5,843 nucleotides of DNA from a bacterium (GTDB lineage: Bacteria; Omnitrophota; Gorgyraeia; Velamenicoccales; JABMQK01): assembly GCA_013203265.1 (NCBI GenBank), contig JABMQK010000200.1:1-5843 (forward strand). The letters are read 5' to 3'. A model generated the notes under the pieces. It had not been told where the DNA came from. It ran no database searches and saw only the letters and a list, made by a program, of their open reading frames with translations. This document shows positions 5,753-5,843 of this stretch, in pieces. Both the position numbers and the translations under genes were made by a program. The stretch's first letter is position 1, and every line of letters begins with the position of its first letter.

Positions 5753-5843
5753 TCAACTATTATAATAACCAACAATATATCTCTTTCTATATTTTTCGCG
5801 CCTATAATTATGTTTCTGCATAACTTCCTCAAATTCATCAAAA
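5753..5843 (-). CDS. 3' end of an unidentified upstream gene (partial)
   Basis: An open frame enters the window from the right edge and ends at TGA (5753-5755), giving a 29-residue C-terminus that begins FDEFEEVMQKHNY and ends RYIVGYYNS. It is charged and Tyr-rich with no hydrophobic segment. The codon mix looks like the neighbouring genes, and the 32-base gap to the aminotransferase fits membership of the same operon. There is too little sequence to assign a family. It may be another sugar-pathway gene, but that is only inference from position. Confidence 0.55.
   Translation of the reverse strand, partial: FDEFEEVMQKHNYRREKYRKRYIVGYYNS

Overview
The window is AT-rich bacterial DNA in which every supported gene lies on the minus strand, so transcription runs from high to low coordinates. 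Gene spacing is tight, Shine-Dalgarno sites are of the AGGAGG type, and sigma-70-like promoters can be recognised. The short lipoprotein, the four-helix membrane protein ending in a YYFTRPKVK-type tail, and the structured 'GATTACAGAGATT' intergenic repeat remind me of uncultured bacteria such as Candidatus Omnitrophota. That is an impression from memory; no marker gene here confirms it.

From about 5843 down to 2146 there is one compact transcription unit for surface-carbohydrate synthesis. It starts with the 3' end of an unidentified gene (5753-5843). Next come a DegT/DnrJ/EryC1/StrS-type PLP sugar aminotransferase (4620-5720), a family 2 glycosyltransferase of the polyprenol-phosphate sugar transferase type (3893-4618), a NovU/TylC3/TcaB9-like sugar C-methyltransferase (2619-3908) and a small membrane protein of unknown role (2146-2622). 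Neighbouring genes are 32 bases apart, 1 base apart, overlap by 16 bases and overlap by 4 bases (ATGA), so the last four are almost certainly co-transcribed and probably translationally coupled. The aminotransferase and methyltransferase both belong to families that act on keto-deoxy nucleotide sugars. The glycosyltransferase would load a sugar on a lipid carrier or acceptor. Together they suggest a branched and/or amino-deoxy sugar for O-antigen, capsule or glycoprotein decoration. The keto-sugar-forming dehydratase must lie outside the window. A 7-bp hairpin at 2110-2128 follows the unit.

From 1999 to 959 a monocistronic gene with a good predicted promoter (TTGACT-17-TATCAT) encodes a secreted staphylococcal-nuclease-like protein. 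It has a complete catalytic set and a C-terminal extension of about 175 residues that I do not recognise.

Positions 771-930 hold the most unusual element of the window: a 160-bp non-coding palindromic unit. It has imperfect terminal inverted repeats, each folding into its own hairpin, a central pair of inverted 13-mer repeats with 19-nt periodicity, and a possible TTTTA target duplication on both sides. It looks like a miniature mobile or interspersed element.

From 759 to 267 a small lipoprotein gene follows its own putative promoter, which may give a nearly leaderless mRNA. Downstream (88-303) is an open frame with one hydrophobic segment and no good start codon, possibly a gene remnant. 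Positions 1-87 hold nothing I can support. No tRNA, rRNA, CRISPR array or IS transposase gene is visible.
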